Shown: positions 1 to 7,821, counted from the stretch's first letter. The stretch is 23,632 nt of DNA from DAOUCP01 sp034432155 (GCA_034432155.1 DAOUCP010000036.1:1-23632), one strand, 5' to 3'. Notes: generated from the letters alone by a model not told the origin. Translations and numbers: made by a program.

Positions 1-36
1 GTCGTAAGACCGGCCGAGAATGGCGTCCAATCAAGG

Positions 37-109
<73 letters not shown>

Positions 110-120
110 GCGACGGAACC

Positions 121-149
121 ATTCTACCATGGACCGCCGGTCACCGCAA
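121..149 (-). promoter_or_regulatory. sigma70-type promoter of tRNA-Trp
   Basis: On the minus strand TTGCGG (144-149) and TAGAAT (121-126) are separated by exactly 17 bp. Transcription would start about 5 nt before the mature tRNA 5' end at 109. Only hexamer match and position support this. Confidence 0.55.
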
Positions 150-206
150 CGTGACCCGGCTGGCGCAACCCCGCCTGCCGCGGCTGCACTGCCGAAGGCC
201 CCCGTC

Positions 207-224
207 GGGCGCTGCCAGACGCCC
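207..224 (-). terminator. possible hairpin after the DUF5671-like gene
   Basis: GGGCG and CGCCC arms (207-211 and 220-224) flank an 8-nt loop about 20 nt beyond the stop of the minus-strand gene ending at 244. There is no T-run, so intrinsic termination is uncertain. The rest of 110-243 shows no gene. Confidence 0.25.
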
Positions 225-243
225 GTAGGCCCCTCTGCCGTGG

Positions 244-2385
244 CTAGGCGAAGCGCAGCCAGGCGCTGACGAGCGCAGTGAGGACGGCGAGGCCGACGAG
301 CAGTAACGTCGCCGCCCCCACGCCGGCGAGAAGCAACCTCAGCGTGGCCGTGCCTCGCTTCTCGCCCAATGGTTCCCCCTCCACGATCTGGCGGACGGCA
401 GCCACCGTCGCTGGCAGCCACTCCGCCGGCATGGCGGCCGACGTGCCCACCCACTCGATGCCCGCCTCGCCCGCCGGAACGAACAACTGACGGATCGCCC
501 GGCCAGCAGCAGCCTCCGGCACGAGAAGCCGCTGCAGGTAGCCTTCCCGTGTTGCGCCAGACGGTTCGCCCTCGCCTGCTGTCACACCCTGGGCGGAGGC
601 TTCGGCAGCATCTGGCACTTGCGTCCCGGTGCCGAGCCGTCCGCCAGCTACGGCGGCGCGAAGCAGGTGCGCGATTGCTGGCGCGGTGGCGACCAGCAAC
701 CGGACGTCAGCGTCGGTCGCTGGAGCGGCGTCGCCCCCAGGCAACGACGGGCGTGCGGCTGGCCCGCCGGCGGCCGAAACGTCCTCCCGACCCGCACCGA
801 CGGTCACCAGCCGGACCGGCAGGCTCGGGAGCTCCAAGCGCAACCGGTCGATGAGGGCCTGAGCCATCCTCGCCGGGGCAACATCCACCACCAGCGTCGG
901 CCAGTGGGCCTGCTGGGCCAGCCGGTCGGTCAGCGAGGCGGCGCCGTCCTCGCGCAACACCAGGGCGGTGTATGCCCAACCGGCGAGGCCGAGGGCCAAG
1001 CTAGCCAATGCGCGCCCGAGGTTGACGGCCCAGCTGGTGGGGATCTGCCCGCCAAGGAGTCGCAGGATGGCGAGGCCGAGGACATAGATCGCACCCCCGA
1101 GGAGCGCGAGCGTCGCCCCGAGGAGGCAGCCGTAGAGGTACAGCTTGCGCGCCAGGGCACGCCGCTCGGCTGTTGCCTGCGGGTCGCGAAGAGCGGCGCG
1201 CCTCTGTGCGGGCCGCCAGTGTGGCCACCACACCGCGGTCCCTACCGTCGCCAAGGCGAGCGACCACGGAAACTGGTTTCCGACAGCCAGATGCCGAGCG
1301 TCACTCAGGAGAGCCTCGGCGGCGAGCGCCACGAGGCCGCCGAGCCCGACCGAGGCGCAGGCAACGCCGACGGCCGACGCCATGTACCCGTAGATCCGCC
1401 GCACGGCCGCCGCGCGCGTGCTCGGGCCCACCATTGCGCTCTCCTCGTCCAGCAGGTGCTTGTGGTAGAGCCAAGCCACAGCGGCCACCAGGAGCACAGG
1501 GGCTATGTCTCGCCAGTCACTGGTCACCCGCTGTCCCACCAGACGTCGCGCGCCGCCCGCGAGCAGGTTGGCCGCACTGCCTGCGGCCAGGAGCATGCCC
1601 ACCAGCACAACCCCGTACAGGTAGATCTGGCGCAGAACCGCACGGCCATCGTCCGCTGGCGCCTCCGTTGGTCGAACGCTGCGCCAGAAGCCGATCCACA
1701 GGGGCAAGCCGATGGTCAACGTCGCCAGCCACTCGGCCAACGTCTCTGTCCATGCTGCTGGGAAGGGCCCTGTGACATGCAACGTCACCCGCAAAAGACC
1801 CGCCGCGGCCATGGCGGTGGCGGCGAGGCCAATGGCGCTGAAGGCCAGCGCGTATGTCGTGCTAAGCGCCAGCGTCAGGGTCGCTTGGCCGGCCAGGGTG
1901 CGATCCTCTGCCGCCACGCGCCGATGGAAGAGCCACCAGCTGCCCAGGACAAGCACGGCCGCGAGTTCACGCAACCGTTCGGGTGCGGGCGAAACACTCG
2001 CCAGGCCAGACAGTGGCTGCCGGCTGGGTTCCAGGAGCTCGAGCGTTGTCCGCCAGGCTCCCGTTGCCAGGCCGTGGCTGTTGACCAAGGCGGGCGCCAG
2101 GAGCATGGCCAGCACGCCGTAGAGGAACGCGCCGCGAATGGCGCTAGCCCGTTCTCGACCGTCCCGCTGGACGGCGCGGCCCAGCCAGCGCCAGTGCAAG
2201 ACGTACACCGGCAAGACGACGATGAGCAGCGCCAGCCGAAACGCAATCACCTCCCGACTGGCGGGGGGCCCGCCGCGAACCAACGACAGCAGAACCGTGC
2301 CGACCAGGCTGATGAGCGTCCACGCCAGTGCCTGGACGCTCACCCCAGCCACACCGTAGAAGTACGCTCGTCGCGCTGTTGCCAT
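244..2385 (-). CDS. Polytopic membrane protein with six DUF5671-like units and a soluble C-terminal domain
   Basis: This 713-aa protein is an integral membrane protein of unknown function. About six units of 75-85 residues begin near residues 5, 83, 165, 251, 327 and 411. Most open with an aromatic motif such as RRAYFYG, LRQIYLYG or ARKLYLYG, continue as a hydrophobic helix, then a second helix ending in an aromatic/basic patch (YVLHWRW, WLYHKH). This is the pattern I know as DUF5671, common in Chloroflexota. Residues about 485-675 are predicted soluble, with an alpha/beta-looking start and a Gly/Ala-rich insertion. A final hydrophobic helix spans about 680-705. I chose the ATG at 2385 because AAGAGGTG lies 7 nt upstream and the motif begins at once; an in-frame ATG at 2544 would overlap the upstream gene and add a low-complexity tail. 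It is probably last in a three-gene minus-strand operon. Confidence 0.75.
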   Translation of the reverse strand: MATARRAYFYGVAGVSVQALAWTLISLVGTVLLSLVRGGPPASREVIAFRLALLIVVLPVYVLHWRWLGRAVQRDGRERASAIRGAFLYGVLAMLLAPALVNSHGLATGAWRTTLELLEPSRQPLSGLASVSPAPERLRELAAVLVLGSWWLFHRRVAAEDRTLAGQATLTLALSTTYALAFSAIGLAATAMAAAGLLRVTLHVTGPFPAAWTETLAEWLATLTIGLPLWIGFWRSVRPTEAPADDGRAVLRQIYLYGVVLVGMLLAAGSAANLLAGGARRLVGQRVTSDWRDIAPVLLVAAVAWLYHKHLLDEESAMVGPSTRAAAVRRIYGYMASAVGVACASVGLGGLVALAAEALLSDARHLAVGNQFPWSLALATVGTAVWWPHWRPAQRRAALRDPQATAERRALARKLYLYGCLLGATLALLGGAIYVLGLAILRLLGGQIPTSWAVNLGRALASLALGLAGWAYTALVLREDGAASLTDRLAQQAHWPTLVVDVAPARMAQALIDRLRLELPSLPVRLVTVGAGREDVSAAGGPAARPSLPGGDAAPATDADVRLLVATAPAIAHLLRAAVAGGRLGTGTQVPDAAEASAQGVTAGEGEPSGATREGYLQRLLVPEAAAGRAIRQLFVPAGEAGIEWVGTSAAMPAEWLPATVAAVRQIVEGEPLGEKRGTATLRLLLAGVGAATLLLVGLAVLTALVSAWLRFA

Positions 2386-2471
2386 GGCGCCGCACCTCTT
2401 CTCATGGGAGGCCGGCGACTGGCCTGCGCGGCCGGCGGCCTCGGTACTGGTTGCCGTGTCTTGGGCTGACC

Positions 2472-3008
2472 TCAGGGAGCCGGTCGCACCGTCGCCGGAA
2501 GCCGGCGCTGGCGGCAGAAATCGAGGGTCGGATTGCGCCAACACTCATCCCAGCATCCCTTCCCGTCCACCAGCCGCCAGCCTCCCTCTTCGCGCAGCAG
2601 GAGCAATTGGACGTCCGTCTCCCAGTCAGCTCCGCCCCACAGGGTGGCCTCGCCAAAGTGCCGGAACGTGACCCGGACCGTTGCCTGCTCGGCCGAGGAG
2701 GATTCGATGACCGCCCGCTCCGGCATGGCCTCCGTGGCCTCGGGAACCCACACCTCGTTGCGAAACACCGATCGTTCGAGCTCCGCGGCTGACTTGGGGC
2801 GCCCGGCCAAGGTCGCCGACAGGTAGCCCAAGGCTCGCGCGTAGTCTCTGCGGGTCATGGCCAGTACGTAGTTGTAGGCCACCGCATCGGCGCCTGTCTC
2901 GGGCACGTAGGCAGGTTCACCACGGCGCAGAACCAGGGCAATGGCCAGGGCGGCCACGGCGATTGATGCCACGGCGATGGCCCAGAGCACCTTGTCCGAC
3001 GCCTTCAT
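2472..3008 (-). CDS. Membrane-anchored protein, possibly NTF2-like
   Basis: This 178-aa protein has one N-terminal hydrophobic helix (residues about 8-27, after MKASDK), so it is probably anchored with an extracytoplasmic domain. Residues 40-65 (AYNYVLAMTRRDYARALGYL) resemble the opening helix of NTF2-like lipoprotein domains such as DUF4878, and the later beta-rich part with GGWRLVDG fits that fold. The tail has three cysteines (C152, C156, C165; GCWDECW), a possible disulfide or metal site. The start at 3008 follows a strong GGGAGGAGGGG signal; a longer in-frame ORF to 3158 would overlap the neighbour's 3' end. It lies 25 nt after the hydrolase gene and 86 nt before the DUF5671-like gene, suggesting co-transcription. 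Function unknown. Confidence 0.75.
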   Translation of the reverse strand: MKASDKVLWAIAVASIAVAALAIALVLRRGEPAYVPETGADAVAYNYVLAMTRRDYARALGYLSATLAGRPKSAAELERSVFRNEVWVPEATEAMPERAVIESSSAEQATVRVTFRHFGEATLWGGADWETDVQLLLLREEGGWRLVDGKGCWDECWRNPTLDFCRQRRLPATVRPAP

Positions 3009-3033
3009 CTGCCCCTCCTCCCTTCCGGGCAGC

Positions 3034-4344
3034 TCACTGGCGTCCGAGCCAGGGAAGCCGCAGGGCATTGCAGCCAGACCAGGCGTCGATGGCGTCGGCC
3101 GGCAGCTCGGCGACCGTTCGGGCGGTGGCAACGACGGTGAACCAGCGGAAGAGGTCAACCTTGCCCCCGGGCGTCACGTAGTTGGGCGTTAGCAGGAAGA
3201 CATGCTCGTCCGACGCTGGCACGAACGCCCGAACGTTGTCAGGGAGTTCGGCGATACCCCAGTGCAGGGCCGTCTCGAACGCACACTCGTCCATCTCCAA
3301 GTAGGCCCGCAGCACGGCATCCCGTTGCGATTGCAGAAAACCGAAGGGCAGCCAGGGTGCCGTGCGTCCGTCGTGGGCGCGGGCGTGGGCCGTCAGGAGG
3401 TAGAGAGTGTCTTCCAGGCAGCGCGTGTCGTCGCAGTACGGTGGCAGGAGCTCGCGTGCCCGCCAACGAATCGCCATGGCGGAGCCTTCACGGGCCATGA
3501 GCGAGCTAGGATGGGGCGGCGCGATGCCGCTGTCGGGGAGCAGGACTGCCCGTGGCCAGCGGGCCACGAACTCCGGGTAGTTCAGAATGGCGCCGAAACC
3601 ACCGGCCGAGATGCCCGTCACCACCGCAGTCTCAACGCCCGGGAAACGCTGCTTGACGTCATTCAGGACAGCCAGGACGTTGAGGTGCCCGCGGTGCAGG
3701 ACCCAGAATTCCGAATTGGGCGATGGATCGTAGTCGTAGGGTTGCTCCATCGCCCCGGCGTGGACGTCGCCAGTGCAATACGGCACGAAGACGTATACGA
3801 ACGACCGGAAGGGATTGCTGGCGTCGTTGCGACGCACGAGCTGGACGCGCGTAGACAGGAGCCCGAGGGCCAGTTTATTGGCGGCGATGTCCTCAAAGTT
3901 CGTGAACTCCATGCAGTACAGCTGTCGGGCAGCACCGGTGACGCCCGCGGGCGCGGGCCCTTCCTTCAGGCACGCGCCGCCGCCGTTGAGCAAGAAGAGA
4001 AGGCCGGTTGGCTCCCCCGCCGGTGCGCTGAAGAAGTAGTGGTACGGCGCACCGCGGCCGCACGTGGCACCTGTCAAATCGACATCCTGCCAGTCGATGA
4101 CCTGCTGAGGCTCGGGCGGCGCCTCCCCAGGCGCGGGAAGGCCGTCCCCCGCAGCGTTGCGCCAGGCGTGGGGCGGGAGTTCCCTGAGAGAGCCAAGTGC
4201 TGCGGGGTTTTCTGCCTGGGCCGGCCTGTGGGGAGCGGCTTGGGCGATACTGGCCAGACTGGCGAGGAGCAGCACGGCAGTCAGCCCACCGCCGAGCGCC
4301 CCAGCCAGCGGGGCGACGGGAGTTCGCAGTCGGTTGGCGTTCAT
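3034..4344 (-). CDS. Secreted pectin acetylesterase/Notum-family serine hydrolase
   Basis: This 436-aa protein has a signal peptide (hydrophobic residues about 13-35, likely cleaved after AQA). The mature part matches the pectin acetylesterase (PAE/Notum) alpha/beta-hydrolase family: oxyanion-hole segment LLNGGGAC (118-125), VPYCTGDVHAG (187-197), nucleophile elbow GISAGG with Ser246, and a likely catalytic His381 (SDEHVFLL). The Asp could be D342 (FLQSQRD, the position expected from Notum) or D271. Paired cysteines suit an exported enzyme. Family members deacetylate pectin or, in animals, remove lipid from Wnt; bacterial substrates are mostly unknown, so 'carboxylesterase' is the safe call. 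There is no convincing Shine-Dalgarno before the ATG at 4344, and a TAGAAT element sits so close that the mRNA could be leaderless. It is first in the minus-strand group. Confidence 0.85.
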   Translation of the reverse strand: MNANRLRTPVAPLAGALGGGLTAVLLLASLASIAQAAPHRPAQAENPAALGSLRELPPHAWRNAAGDGLPAPGEAPPEPQQVIDWQDVDLTGATCGRGAPYHYFFSAPAGEPTGLLFLLNGGGACLKEGPAPAGVTGAARQLYCMEFTNFEDIAANKLALGLLSTRVQLVRRNDASNPFRSFVYVFVPYCTGDVHAGAMEQPYDYDPSPNSEFWVLHRGHLNVLAVLNDVKQRFPGVETAVVTGISAGGFGAILNYPEFVARWPRAVLLPDSGIAPPHPSSLMAREGSAMAIRWRARELLPPYCDDTRCLEDTLYLLTAHARAHDGRTAPWLPFGFLQSQRDAVLRAYLEMDECAFETALHWGIAELPDNVRAFVPASDEHVFLLTPNYVTPGGKVDLFRWFTVVATARTVAELPADAIDAWSGCNALRLPWLGRQ

Positions 4345-4350
4345 GGCGCC

Positions 4351-4380
4351 ATTCTAATCCCGACGGGAGAACGCGGCGAA
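4351..4380 (-). promoter_or_regulatory. possible promoter of the 4344-244 gene group
   Basis: TAGAAT (minus strand, 4351-4356) is preceded at 18 bp by a poor -35, TTCGCC (4375-4380). Transcription would start at or next to the A of the ATG at 4344, implying a leaderless message. This agrees with the missing ribosome binding site. Confidence 0.3.
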
Positions 4381-4407
4381 CACCCGGTGCGATCCCGTCT
4401 TCGGGAT

Positions 4408-4436
4408 TTGCCGGCCACCACTAGTCCTGCTAGCAT
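4408..4436 (+). promoter_or_regulatory. candidate sigma70-type promoter of the pan operon
   Basis: TTGCCG (4408-4413) and TAGCAT (4431-4436) are separated by 17 bp and point towards panB. The leader would be about 365 nt and include the 47-bp repeat array. A promoter nearer to panB is not excluded. Confidence 0.35.
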
Positions 4437-4656
4437 GCACTGGCCACCGACCGGCGACGGCGGTGAGCGAACGCGAAAACCGAATGCGGCGCCTTGCAGC
4501 GCCGCGTGACAGGCATCCGATCGTCGCCTGGACCCGTCATGGGCCGGGACGGCATGCGCGGACTCCTCCGCTACGCGGTATCCCGGCCGGCCATTGCCGG
4601 CCGTTTTGCGCGGCCGCCCTTCGATCGGACGGCCGTTTTGCTTGGCTCGGGCGAGA

Positions 4657-4797
4657 GGCGACAGACACAAGCGGACCATTCCGGCCGTCTTGGGCGGGCA
4701 AGCGGCGACAGGCACGAGCGGACCGTTCCGGCCGTCATGGGCGGGTGAACGGCGACAGACATAAGCGGACCATTCCGGCCGTCATGCGCGGGCGAAA
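4657..4797 (+). repeat. three tandem 47-bp repeats upstream of panB
   Basis: Units begin with GGCGACAG at 4657, 4704 and 4751, an exact 47-bp period. They share the words AGCGGACC, TTCCGGCCGTC and GCGGG and differ at a handful of positions. A partial, more diverged fourth unit seems to continue through the panB ribosome binding site and start codon (GGCGAAAGAGGACAACGATG, then AGCAGACCA). Confidence 0.9.
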
Positions 4798-4807
4798 GAG
4801 GACAACG

Positions 4808-5740
4808 ATGAGCAGACCACCTTCGGCAGTTGGCACCGCGGGCGGGGCCGTCCGGCCGCGGACGACGATCCGCACCCTCCAAGCCAAGCGGGATCGCGGC
4901 GAGCGGATCACCATGCTCACGGCCTACGACTACCCGTCCGCTCGACTGGTCGATCAGGCGGGGATCGATGCCATCCTGGTCGGCGACTCCTTGGCCATGG
5001 TGGTCCTGGGGTACGAAGATACGCTGGCTGTGACCGTCGAGGAGATGCTGCATCACTGCCGCGCGGTGGCCCGTGGGGCCCGGTCGGCACTGCTGATTGG
5101 CGACATGCCGTTCCTGAGCTACCAGGCCGACGACGCCGATGCGGTGCGCAATGCCGGCCGGTTCTTGCAAGAAGGCGGCATGCATGCGGTGAAGATCGAG
5201 GGAGGCGCGAGCTACGCCAACACGGTGCGCGCCATGGTGCGCGCCGGCATTCCGGTGCTAGGCCACATCGGGCTGACGCCGCAGAGCGTAAACCTCTTTG
5301 GCGGGTGGCTGGTGCAAGGCCGGACGGCTAGCGCGGCCGAGCGCCTGCACCAGGATGCGCTAGCTCTGCAGGAGGCGGGCTGCTTTGCCATCGTCCTGGA
5401 GAGCGTGCCCGATCGGCTGGCAACGTGGATCACGGACGCGTTGCGCATACCGACGATCGGCATTGGCGCCGGACCGGGTTGCAGCGGACAGGTCCTTGTC
5501 TACCACGACCTGTTGGGCATGTTCGATCGCTTCACGCCGAAGTTTGTTCGTCGCTATGCCGAGATTGGCCAGGCGATCTTAGCAGCGCTGGAAGCCTACC
5601 GCACTGACGTGGAGTCGGGTGCGTTCCCGACCGTGGAGCACAGTTACGCGGTCGACGAGGCCGAGTGGGAGGCCTTCCTGGAAGCATCGGGTGTACCTCC
5701 ACAGTCTTCGGCTCCTGAGCGGCACCGACGACCGGCTTGA
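4808..5740 (+). CDS. panB: 3-methyl-2-oxobutanoate hydroxymethyltransferase
   Basis: PanB transfers a hydroxymethyl group from 5,10-methylene-tetrahydrofolate to alpha-ketoisovalerate, giving ketopantoate, the first committed step of pantothenate synthesis. It is a cytosolic Mg-dependent TIM barrel. The 310-aa product has the family's blocks: TMLTAYDYPSA (35-45), ILVGDS (56-61, with metal/substrate residues D60-S61), LLIGDMPF (95-102, D99), VKIEGG (128-133, K129 and E131), HIGLTPQSVNLFGG (153-166), LESVP (E198, catalytic glutamate position) and IGIGAGPGCSGQVLVYHDLLGM (217-238). The ATG at 4808 has AGAGGA 5 nt upstream and gives a normal N-terminus. It is first of a panB-E-C-D operon; the array of 47-bp repeats abuts its start, and a degenerate 90-bp repeat begins in its last codons. 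Confidence 0.97.
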   Translation: MSRPPSAVGTAGGAVRPRTTIRTLQAKRDRGERITMLTAYDYPSARLVDQAGIDAILVGDSLAMVVLGYEDTLAVTVEEMLHHCRAVARGARSALLIGDMPFLSYQADDADAVRNAGRFLQEGGMHAVKIEGGASYANTVRAMVRAGIPVLGHIGLTPQSVNLFGGWLVQGRTASAAERLHQDALALQEAGCFAIVLESVPDRLATWITDALRIPTIGIGAGPGCSGQVLVYHDLLGMFDRFTPKFVRRYAEIGQAILAALEAYRTDVESGAFPTVEHSYAVDEAEWEAFLEASGVPPQSSAPERHRRPA

Positions 5741-5905
5741 TGGACGAGGGGCACGCGATGGCAGTCCGCAGGGCGGTATGGAGCGGCAGCGGCGGCGAGA
5801 TGCGGCGGAGCGGTGAGCCGGTAGCCCAATGGCCGAGGGGCACAGCAAGAGCGGCCAGCATGGCGGGCGCGGGCGGTACCGCTGGCGAGATGCGGCGGAG
5901 CGGTG
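5717..5905 (+). repeat. degenerate ~90-bp tandem repeat in the panB-panE spacer
   Basis: The word GAGCGG recurs at 5717 (inside panB), 5808 and 5898, at 91 and 90 bp. GGCGAGATGCGGCGGAGCGG is identical at 5794 and 5884, and ATGG[A/C]CGAGGGGCAC recurs at 5740 and 5829. The middles of the units have diverged, with an indel. The array covers the panB stop codon and runs to the GTG start of panE. Confidence 0.75.
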
Positions 5906-6931
5906 GCTGACCGGGCTAACTCCGCCCTGGCTTCTTCGGAACCCGTGAGCGATGCCCTGGTGGTCGGAACGGGCGCCATGGCTTGTCTCTTCGCCGGCGT
6001 TCTGGCCCGGTCCGGGCGGGTCGCGGTGACCATGGCCGGCACCTGGCGCCACGCACTGGCGATGGTGGCGCATTATGGGGTGATGATCGACGATGGGCAG
6101 GCTACGTGGTCAGCACCGGTGCGCGTCTTGCTGCGCGACCTGCTGGCGCTTGGGCCGGGCAGGGATTCTTCGTACCAGGCAGAAGCAGTGCCGTCCGACA
6201 CGCTTCCTGGCTCCTTCACCCCGGCCATGGTGCTGGTCAAGAGCTACCAGACGCTCCTCGTCGCTCGCTGGCTCAGGGTTTGGCTGGCGCCAGACGACGT
6301 GGCCATCAGCCTCCAGAATGGGCTGGGCAACGGCCGTCGGTTGGTGCGGATTCTGGGCCGACGTCGGGTGGTGATCGGCGTGACCGACTGTGGCGCCACC
6401 CTGCTCGGTCCCGGCCGGGTTCGTGTCGGCGGCCTGGGCCCGACCATTCTGGAGGGTCGACCGGATCAGGGGTGGCTCGCCAGGCGCATGCGAGCGATGG
6501 CCGAGCTACTCACTGCCGCTGGCCTGGAGTGCACCCTCGTGGAGGACATCCGGCCGGCCGTCTTCCGCAAGTTGGCTGTCAACTGCGCCATCAATGCCAA
6601 TGCCGCGCTACGCGGCGTGCCCAACGGAGAGCTGCTCGACGATCCACAGGCTGCCGCGTCGCTTCGCCGAGCGGCGCGCGAGGTCGGTGCCGTGGCGAAG
6701 GCCATGGGAGTGCGGCTGGACGGGGATCCGGCAGAGGCGGCCGTCGAGGTGGCGCAGCGCACGGCCGCCAATCGCTGCTCGATGCTGTACGACCTGGATC
6801 GCGGTGCACCCACCGAGATCGAGTCTCTCAACGGCGCCGTCGTCCGGCTGGGACGCAGATGTGGTGTGCCGACGCCGGAGAACGAGCTTTTGTGGCGCGC
6901 CGTTCGGGCGGCCGCGGGAGGGAAGAAATGA
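5903..6931 (+). CDS. panE: 2-dehydropantoate 2-reductase
   Basis: PanE reduces ketopantoate to pantoate with NADPH in the cytosol. The 342-aa protein shows an N-terminal Rossmann start (DALVVGTGAMA, 18-27), VKSYQT (K113), SLQNGLGN (136-143), GVTDCGATLLGPGRV (159-173), then the helical C-domain with the catalytic lysine motif FRKLAVNCAINA (K223) and EIESLNG (E305 at the usual substrate-binding glutamate). The third glycine of the GxGxxG nucleotide loop is alanine (A27), and residues about 86-105 look like a small insertion relative to E. coli PanE; both are mild oddities. The GTG at 5903 is preceded by GGAG; a GTG at 5945 would give a shorter start just before the Rossmann strand and cannot be excluded. 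Its stop overlaps the panC start (ATGA). Confidence 0.93.
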   Translation: MADRANSALASSEPVSDALVVGTGAMACLFAGVLARSGRVAVTMAGTWRHALAMVAHYGVMIDDGQATWSAPVRVLLRDLLALGPGRDSSYQAEAVPSDTLPGSFTPAMVLVKSYQTLLVARWLRVWLAPDDVAISLQNGLGNGRRLVRILGRRRVVIGVTDCGATLLGPGRVRVGGLGPTILEGRPDQGWLARRMRAMAELLTAAGLECTLVEDIRPAVFRKLAVNCAINANAALRGVPNGELLDDPQAAASLRRAAREVGAVAKAMGVRLDGDPAEAAVEVAQRTAANRCSMLYDLDRGAPTEIESLNGAVVRLGRRCGVPTPENELLWRAVRAAAGGKK

Positions 6932-7821
6932 CGGTCGAAGTGACGCGCACCGTCGCCCAGGCCCGGCAGTGGCGGGCCCGGTGCCGGCGCGCAGGCGAGG
7001 GTGCGGCGACCGTTGGGTTCGTGCCAACGATGGGTTTCTTGCACGAGGGACATCTGAGCCTGGTGCGGCAAGCGCGGGCCGAGAACGAGTGGGTAGTGGC
7101 CAGCATCTACGTGAATCCCACGCAGTTCGGTCCGCGAGAGGACTTCCACTCCTACCCCCGTGACCTGGAGCGCGACCTCGAGCTCTTGGCCGCAAGTGGC
7201 TGTGACATGGCGTTCGTGCCCGAGGATGGCGAAATGTATCCGCCGGGCTTCGACACCTGGGTAACGGTTGGCGCCGTGGCCGCTCCTCTGGAGGGCGCGC
7301 ATCGGCCGGGTCACTTTCGCGGTGTGGCGACGGTGGTTCTCAAGCTGTTCGGCATCGTGCAGCCCGAGCGGGCCTACTTCGGCGAGAAGGACGCCCAGCA
7401 GCTGGCGGTGATCCAGCGCATGGTGGCCGACCTGAACGTGCCGGTGACGATCGTCCCCTGCCCGACCGTCCGTGAGGCAGACGGTCTGGCGATGAGCAGC
7501 CGCAACACGTACCTGTCGGCGGTCGAGCGGGAGGCAGCCAACGTTCTTTATCGCGCCCTGATGGCGGCCAGCACCGCCTACCGGGCTGGCGAGAGGGACG
7601 CCGACGAGTTGCGCACGTTGATGCGTGACGTCCTGGCGGGTGAGCCCTTGGCCAGGATCGACTACGTGAGCGTGGCTGACCCAGCGACGATGGCCGAGCT
7701 GGCCTCCGTGACCGGGCCGGCAGTGTGCTTGGTCGCAGTGCGCATCGGCTCAACGCGGCTGATCGACAACATCCGTCTTGGTGTGCCAACGGTGGCTGGC
7801 GCAGCGCCGGAGGTGACCTAG
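6928..7821 (+). CDS. panC: Pantothenate synthetase (pantoate--beta-alanine ligase)
   Basis: PanC joins pantoate and beta-alanine with ATP through a pantoyl-adenylate, forming pantothenate. The 297-aa protein has normal family length and blocks: VPTMGFLHEGHLSLV (32-46, HIGH-type nucleotide motif with His39 and His42), VNPTQFGPREDF (62-73), HRPGHFRGVATVV (125-137), YFGEKDAQQL (150-159) and VREADGLAMSSRN (181-193, KMSKS-like loop). The ATG at 6928 overlaps the panE stop by 4 nt and has GGGAGGGAAG just upstream, so panE and panC are translationally coupled. The last codons and stop (TAG) form the first unit of a 38-bp tandem array that fills the gap to panD. Confidence 0.97.
   Translation: MTVEVTRTVAQARQWRARCRRAGEGAATVGFVPTMGFLHEGHLSLVRQARAENEWVVASIYVNPTQFGPREDFHSYPRDLERDLELLAASGCDMAFVPEDGEMYPPGFDTWVTVGAVAAPLEGAHRPGHFRGVATVVLKLFGIVQPERAYFGEKDAQQLAVIQRMVADLNVPVTIVPCPTVREADGLAMSSRNTYLSAVEREAANVLYRALMAASTAYRAGERDADELRTLMRDVLAGEPLARIDYVSVADPATMAELASVTGPAVCLVAVRIGSTRLIDNIRLGVPTVAGAAPEVT

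Larger units (their letters stand above)
4345..4807. other. 463-bp divergent intergenic region (hydrolase/panB)
   Basis: No gene is supported here. It holds a promoter candidate for each flanking gene, a 6-bp hairpin ATCCCG-TCTT-CGGGAT (4392-4407), a GC-rich stretch with repeated GGCCGTTTTG words (around 4598 and 4630), and a tandem array of 47-bp units next to panB. The panB frame stays open through this region back to about 4463, but the 47-bp period is not a multiple of three and the translation is Arg/Pro-rich. Confidence 0.7.

Noticed and set aside
175..245. CTGCCG[C/T]GGCT at 175 and 235 as another gene-end duplication
   Set aside because: Only one 11-bp block matches; the intervening 49 bp show no convincing periodicity.
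619..2469. 616-aa plus-strand open frame antisense to the DUF5671-like gene
   Set aside because: The Gln/Arg/Gly/Pro-rich translation without any domain is the typical open antisense frame of a GC-rich gene; the minus strand encodes a coherent membrane protein.
3202..4509. 435-aa plus-strand open frame antisense to the hydrolase gene
   Set aside because: There are no motifs; the minus-strand product has a signal peptide and catalytic residues.
4657..4797. CRISPR array or IS ends for the 47-bp repeats
   Set aside because: The units are contiguous without unique spacers, imperfect, only three in number, and there are no cas or transposase genes.
4463..4807. In-frame N-terminal extension of panB
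   Set aside because: It is Arg/Pro-rich, crosses a 47-bp (non-triplet) repeat array and lacks homology; the ATG at 4808 has a ribosome binding site and gives a normal PanB.
5983..6927. Long in-frame extension upstream of panC
   Set aside because: It is the open alternative frame of panE; the panC start at 6928 has a ribosome binding site and overlaps the panE stop.
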